Of a DNA stretch of 64,000 nt, positions 59,893 through 64,000 are shown piece by piece. Below the pieces are notes generated by a model, which saw nothing but the letters and a program-made list of their open reading frames with translations, ran no database searches and had not been told where the DNA came from. Each line of letters begins with the position of its first letter. Position 1 is the stretch's first letter. A program made the position numbers and the translations under genes. The stretch is from Aggregatilinea lenta (lineage in GTDB: Bacteria > Chloroflexota > Anaerolineae > Aggregatilineales > Aggregatilineaceae): contig NZ_BFCB01000004.1 in assembly GCF_003569045.1 (NCBI RefSeq), positions 174,254-238,253 of the forward strand, in the 5' to 3' direction.

Positions 59893-61299
59893 ATGGACAG
59901 TCCGCAGTTCGATCACACGACGTACCTGTCGCCGTTCACGTGGCGCTATGGCAGCGCGGCGATGCGGCAGGTGTGGAGCCAGCACCGGCAGCGGATTGTC
60001 TGGCGGCAGGTCTGGGCCGCGCTGGCGGACGCACAAGCTGCGTGCGGCTTGATCACGCCGGAGCAGGCGGCGGACATCCGCGCACATGCGGAGGCGGTCG
60101 ATCTGGCACAGTCGGAGGCGGTCGAGGCAGAGATTCACCACGACCTCATGGCCGAACTGCGGGTGTTCGCGGGGCAGTGCGCAGTAGGGGGTGGAGCGCT
60201 GCACCTGGGCGCGACCAGCGCTGACATCGAGGACAACGCGGATGTGCTGCGTGTCCGGCAAGGGCTGGATTTACTGCTCGACGCGCTGCGGGCACTGCTG
60301 GACGCGCTGGCGAGGCAGATCGAGACCTGGGCGGACACGACGAGCATGGGCTTCACGCACATCCAGCCCGCCGAACCGACGACAGTCGGGTACCGGCTGG
60401 CGCAGTACGCGCAGGATCTGCTGATCGATTGGGACGAGATGCGGCGAGTACGCGACGGGCTGCGTGGTAAAGGCATCAAAGGCGCGGTGGGTACGGGCGC
60501 GTCCTATACCGACCTGCTAGCAGGTACCGGCTGGACGGCGGCGCAGCTTGAGGCGCACGTCATGCAGCATCTGGACCTGGAGGCGTTCACCGTCAGCACG
60601 CAGGTGTACGCGCGCAAACAGGACTGGCTGGTGCTCAACGCACTGGCAGGACTGGCGGGCAGCGCCAACAAGCTGATGCTCGACCTGCGCGTGCTGCAAA
60701 GCCCGCCCTTTGGCGAGTGGTCCGAGCCGTTCCGTGAGAAGCAGGTCGGATCATCGGCGATGCCGTTCAAGCGCAACCCGATCAACGCGGAGAAGGTTAA
60801 CAGCCTGGCGCGCTGGGTGGCGGCGCTGCCGCGCGTGGCGTGGGATAATGCCGCACTGACCATTTTGGAACGAAGTCTGGACGACTCGGCCAACCGCCGC
60901 CTGATGTTCCCGTCGGCGTTCCTGGCCTTGGATGAAATCGTGCGCGTTTGCACGCGTGTGTTGAGCGACCTGCACGTGAACCGGACCGCGATCGAACGCA
61001 ACGTCGCCATTTACGGCGTTTTTGCGGCGGTAGAGCGTATATTGATGGCGCTGGGCAAAGCTGGGGCGGATCGCCAGGACATGCACGAGCGACTCCGGGC
61101 GCACAGCATGACCGCGTGGGCCGAGGTCACGCAGGGGCGCGACAATCCGCTGCCGGACTTGCTGCGCGCCGACGAGACGATTAGGATGCTGATCCCCCCG
61201 GACGAGCTGACCGCGCTGCTCGACGCAAGCGCGTACATCGGGGACGCGCCGGAGCGCGCGCGACAGCTTGCAGCGCGGGTGCGGCAGGCGATTGGGTGA
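59893..61299 (+). CDS. purB: Adenylosuccinate lyase
   Basis: The 468-residue protein has the fumarase/aspartase superfamily signature GSSAMPFKRNPINAEK and the family's LGATSADIEDNAD segment. It catalyses two steps of purine synthesis, cleavage of SAICAR and of adenylosuccinate. Start 59893 gives a normal N-terminus (MDSPQFDHTTYLSPFTWRYG); the longer frame from 59773 is not conserved-looking. purH follows 88 bp downstream, so both purine genes lie together. Confidence 0.94.
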   Translation: MDSPQFDHTTYLSPFTWRYGSAAMRQVWSQHRQRIVWRQVWAALADAQAACGLITPEQAADIRAHAEAVDLAQSEAVEAEIHHDLMAELRVFAGQCAVGGGALHLGATSADIEDNADVLRVRQGLDLLLDALRALLDALARQIETWADTTSMGFTHIQPAEPTTVGYRLAQYAQDLLIDWDEMRRVRDGLRGKGIKGAVGTGASYTDLLAGTGWTAAQLEAHVMQHLDLEAFTVSTQVYARKQDWLVLNALAGLAGSANKLMLDLRVLQSPPFGEWSEPFREKQVGSSAMPFKRNPINAEKVNSLARWVAALPRVAWDNAALTILERSLDDSANRRLMFPSAFLALDEIVRVCTRVLSDLHVNRTAIERNVAIYGVFAAVERILMALGKAGADRQDMHERLRAHSMTAWAEVTQGRDNPLPDLLRADETIRMLIPPDELTALLDASAYIGDAPERARQLAARVRQAIG

Positions 61300-61387
61300 G
61301 GTTGTTCAAACTGCCTACCGCCATTTTGCATTCGGACCGGTATGATCGAAACCCTATGAGCGACCTAAACAACGAACGAGGTGAGCG

Positions 61388-62923
61388 ATGCCACGGGCGA
61401 TCTTGAGCGTATACGACAAGGTGGGACTGCCGGAATTTGCCGAGGAACTGTCCGAACTGGGTTGGGAGCTGGTCGCCAGCGGCGGCACGGCGCGCGTGTT
61501 AGAGTTGGCCGGGCTGGACGTCATCCCCGTGGAGGACGTGACACAAGCGCCCGAAATGCTCGGCGGGCGAGTCAAGACACTGCATCCGGCGGTACACGCG
61601 GCGATCCTGGCGCGCGGCACGACCGAGGATATAGAGACGCTGAGCGGCTTCGGTTACACGCCAATCGACATGGTGGTGTGCAACCTGTATCCATTCCAGG
61701 AAACAATCGCTAAAGTCGGCGTGTCGCTGGACGAGGCGATCGAGCAAATCGACATTGGCGGGGTGGCGCTGCTGCGTGCCGCGGCGAAGAACTACCAGCG
61801 TGTGATCACGATTGCCGACGCCGACGATTACGGCGTGGTGCTGGCGCAGCTTCAGGAGGCAGGCGCGGTCGAGCTGCACGTGCGGCGCAGACTGGCGGCT
61901 AAGGCGTTCGCGCTCACACGCGACTACGACACGGCGATCCAGTCGTACCTGTCGCAGGAAATCAGCATCGGTGCGGAACGTGGGCTGCCGGACGTCATGA
62001 CGGTGGGGCTGACGCGGGTCCAGTCGCTGCGCTACGGAGAAAATCCGCACCAGGCCGCCGGGCTGTACGCCACACCGCCGAGCGTCAAGCCACTGGGCGC
62101 GGATGTGCTGGGCGGCAAGGAGCTGTCCTACAATAACCTGCTAGACCTGGACGCCGCGTGGCGCGCCGTGCTGAGCTTCGATCCGCCAACAGTCGTGATC
62201 GTCAAACACCTGACCCCAACCGGCATTGCCACCGGGGAAACACTCGCGGCGGCGTTCCCGCTGGCGCTCATGTCCGATTCCGTGTCGGCGTTCGGCGGGG
62301 TGATTGCCGTCAACGCCGTGGTGGACGACACGTTCGTGGACGCGCTGGGCACGCTGTTCGTCGAGGCAATCGTCGCACCCGACTATACGCCCAGTGCGCT
62401 GGAGCATCTGGCCGCGTCGCGCAAGAATTGCCGGTTGCTGCGAATCGAGCCGCGCACAGTCGAGGCCGCGCTGGACGTGCGCAGCATCCGTGACGGCTAC
62501 CTGATTCAAACAGTCGACGAGGGCGATCCGAGCGAAAAGGAATGGCACGTCGTCACGCAGCGCCAGCCGACGCCGCAGGAACTGCAAGCGCTGCGGTTCG
62601 GGTGGAAGGCGGTGCAGCACGTCAAAAGCAACGCGATCGTGCTGGCAACGGAATACGCGACAGTCGGGATCGGCGGCGGGCTGCCCAGTCGCCTCGACGC
62701 GGCGCGGCTGGCCGTCGAAAAGGCGGGATCGCACGCGCAGGGCGCGGTGATGGCTTCCGACGCGTTTTTCCCTTTCCCTGACGCTCTCGAAGTCGGCATT
62801 CAGGCGGGCGTAACGGCAGTGGTCCAGCCGGGCGGCTCGATCCGCGATCAGGGAGTGATCGAAGCAGCCGATGCCGCCGGCGTCGCGATGGTGTTCACCG
62901 GCACGCGGCACTTCCGGCATTAG
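61388..62923 (+). CDS. purH: Bifunctional AICAR transformylase/IMP cyclohydrolase
   Basis: The 511-residue protein has the N-terminal IMP cyclohydrolase domain (ASGGTARVL, GGRVKTLHP, about 65-73) and C-terminal AICAR transformylase with YGENPHQAA, KHLTPTGIATG (about 274-284), SAFGGVIAVN and QPGGSIRDQ. It performs the last two steps to IMP. The catalytic Lys-His is present, but the usual NPCG reads TPTG, with Thr replacing Cys. GAGGTGAG precedes the ATG at 61388. Confidence 0.96.
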   Translation: MPRAILSVYDKVGLPEFAEELSELGWELVASGGTARVLELAGLDVIPVEDVTQAPEMLGGRVKTLHPAVHAAILARGTTEDIETLSGFGYTPIDMVVCNLYPFQETIAKVGVSLDEAIEQIDIGGVALLRAAAKNYQRVITIADADDYGVVLAQLQEAGAVELHVRRRLAAKAFALTRDYDTAIQSYLSQEISIGAERGLPDVMTVGLTRVQSLRYGENPHQAAGLYATPPSVKPLGADVLGGKELSYNNLLDLDAAWRAVLSFDPPTVVIVKHLTPTGIATGETLAAAFPLALMSDSVSAFGGVIAVNAVVDDTFVDALGTLFVEAIVAPDYTPSALEHLAASRKNCRLLRIEPRTVEAALDVRSIRDGYLIQTVDEGDPSEKEWHVVTQRQPTPQELQALRFGWKAVQHVKSNAIVLATEYATVGIGGGLPSRLDAARLAVEKAGSHAQGAVMASDAFFPFPDALEVGIQAGVTAVVQPGGSIRDQGVIEAADAAGVAMVFTGTRHFRH

Positions 62924-62992
62924 GACAGGTGACGGTCGCAGCCGTAAATCGGGGCGACACTGCCGGGAGGCCCGCGTCATTTGGACAAAAAC

Positions 62993-63023
62993 TTGACGCA
63001 AACCCGCAATTGCGTGTTATACT
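62993..63023 (+). promoter_or_regulatory. Promoter of the ABC ATPase gene
   Basis: TTGACG (62993-62998), 19-bp spacer and TATACT (63018-63023). The spacer contains an inverted repeat ACGCAA/TTGCGT. Spacing is longer than ideal. Confidence 0.5.
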
Positions 63024-63047
63024 TGAAACGTTTAAGCACATTAAACG
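63023..63047 (+). promoter_or_regulatory. LacI-family-like operator
   Basis: TTGAAACGTTTAA (63023-63035), with the palindromic core AAACGTTT, matches the shape of LacI/CcpA operators. It overlaps the transcription start, and a second half TTAAACG at 63041-63047 gives a CGTTTAA/TTAAACG inverted repeat. The LacI-type regulator would have to be elsewhere. Confidence 0.45.
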
Positions 63048-63131
63048 CCGTCCTATGGGATGGTGTTTGGCCCGCAACACGTTGAGTTCGTGCACCGTCT
63101 GCGCAAGAGACTGTCATTTAGGAGGACTTCT

Positions 63132-64000
63132 GTGGCAAGTGTAACTTATCGAAACGTTACGAAGCGCTGGGGCGACGTCACCGCCGTCAAGAACCTGAGC
63201 ATCGAGATCCCCGATGGTGAGTTCCTGGTGTTCGTTGGCCCGTCGGGCTGCGGCAAGTCTACCAGCCTCCGTATGCTGGCCGGGCTGGAAGAAATCTCCG
63301 AAGGTGAAATTCTCATCGGTGACCGCGTGGTGAACAACGTTGCCCCGAAGGACCGTGACATCGCGATGGTGTTCCAGAGCTACGCGCTGTACCCGCACAT
63401 GACCGTGTACGACAACATGGCGTTTGGTCTGCGCCTGCGCCGCACGCCGAAGCACGTGATCGACGAGCGCGTGCGTGAAGTCGCGGCCAGCCTGGGCATC
63501 GAGCAGCTGCTCGACCGCCGCCCTCGCCAGCTTTCGGGTGGCCAGCGCCAGCGCGTCGCCGTGGGCCGCGCCATCGTGCGCGAACCCGCCGTGTTCTTGC
63601 TCGACGAACCGCTGTCGAACCTCGACGCCAAGCTGCGCGTGGAAGCGCGCTCGTTCATCACCAAGCTGCACCAGCGCCTGGGCACCACGTTCATCTACGT
63701 GACACACGACCAGACCGAAGCCATGACGATGGCCGAGCGGATTGCGGTGCTGCGCGCTGGTGAGCTTCTGCAGATCGATACGCCCTCCAACCTGTATGAT
63801 CATCCCAGTAATATTTTCGTGGCAGGGTTCATCGGCAGCCCTTCGATGAATTTCTTTGACAACACGCTGCTGACCGAGGAAAACGGCAAGATGTTCGTTG
63901 ATACGAACATTTACAAGCTTGAAATCCCGCCCGCCCGTTACGACCTCTACCGTCCGTATATTGGGAAACGCGTCGTTTTCGGCATCCGTCCCGAAGATAT
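63132..64000 (+). CDS. Sugar ABC transporter ATP-binding protein, MsmK/UgpC type (3' end outside the window)
   Basis: The visible 289 residues show an import-type ATPase: Walker [11 protein letters not shown]-loop [12 protein letters not shown], signature [15 protein letters not shown], Walker [13 protein letters not shown], switch His in VTHDQTEA, then the start of the C-terminal OB-fold (MOI) regulatory domain ending at FGIRPED. Such ATPases energise several carbohydrate importers. Start is GTG at 63132 with AGGAGG 6 bases upstream. The LacI-like operator fits sugar control. No permease or binding protein is in view. Confidence 0.93.
   Translation, partial: MASVTYRNVTKRWGDVTAVKNLSIEIPDGEFLVFVGPSGCGKSTSLRMLAGLEEISEGEILIGDRVVNNVAPKDRDIAMVFQSYALYPHMTVYDNMAFGLRLRRTPKHVIDERVREVAASLGIEQLLDRRPRQLSGGQRQRVAVGRAIVREPAVFLLDEPLSNLDAKLRVEARSFITKLHQRLGTTFIYVTHDQTEAMTMAERIAVLRAGELLQIDTPSNLYDHPSNIFVAGFIGSPSMNFFDNTLLTEENGKMFVDTNIYKLEIPPARYDLYRPYIGKRVVFGIRPED

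Noticed and set aside
1..64000. Defence island, prophage, integrated element or CRISPR array
   Set aside because: No integrase, transposase, cas, restriction-modification or phage structural gene was found on either strand; only the NERD/GIY-YIG-like protein is loosely suggestive.

Overview
The window is one continuous, GC-rich, densely coding bacterial segment. I see no rRNA, transposase, integrase, phage or CRISPR array. The gene content suggests Chloroflexota, probably an Anaerolineae-like lineage. The evidence is several secreted or lipid-anchored LysM proteins with Thr/Pro-rich stalks, an L,D-transpeptidase, no outer-membrane assembly genes, a T-box leader, split secD/secF, and many sensor kinases. 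This placement is inference from gene style, not from a marker phylogeny.

Layout. 0-7.4 kb: two overlapping sensor kinase genes, a secreted beta-propeller protein, and a heterodimeric ABC exporter pair. 7.7-11.4 kb: an iorAB-like oxidoreductase, a DinB-like protein and an AraC-type regulator. 11.6-18.6 kb: an SGNH-like secreted protein, a LysM L,D-transpeptidase, a receptor-type Ser/Thr kinase, an ACT-domain protein and an MFS transporter. 18.8-25.8 kb: a DUF1015 protein, two secreted glycoside-hydrolase-like proteins that each appear to lack one catalytic glutamate, and a Nudix hydrolase. 26-35.1 kb: a coiled-coil/SPFH pair, a GT-C glycosyltransferase with a NERD protein, two paralogous LysM surface proteins, a lipoprotein and a zinc-dependent dehydrogenase. 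35.2-40.4 kb: sirtuin plus GAF histidine kinase, a response regulator fused to a CpaE-like ATPase, and another histidine kinase. 40.4-49 kb: mutL, two OsmC-like proteins, secDF, an HD protein, an ECF sigma/zinc anti-sigma/glutaredoxin cluster and a rhodanese lipoprotein. 49-59.6 kb: a sugar nucleotidyltransferase, three tandem HEAT-repeat proteins, valS with a methyltransferase and a T-box leader, udk, tRNA-Thr, and a GNAT/glycosyltransferase pair. 59.9-64 kb: purB, purH and the start of a sugar ABC transporter ATPase with a LacI-like operator.

The most informative non-coding signals are a T-box leader whose specifier reads GUC (valine) but which first meets a methyltransferase gene and then valS, and a two-part intergenic repeat in which two hairpin modules occur in fixed order, mostly between convergent genes. 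The most unusual coding observations are the two probable pseudo-glycosidases, a NERD protein ending in a degenerate GIY-YIG-like domain, a Ser/Thr kinase with a predicted extracellular NBR1-like Ig domain beside an L,D-transpeptidase, and three consecutive small HEAT-repeat genes. Nothing here is clearly a wholly new defence or metabolic system. Positions were counted by hand; short-motif coordinates may be off by a base.
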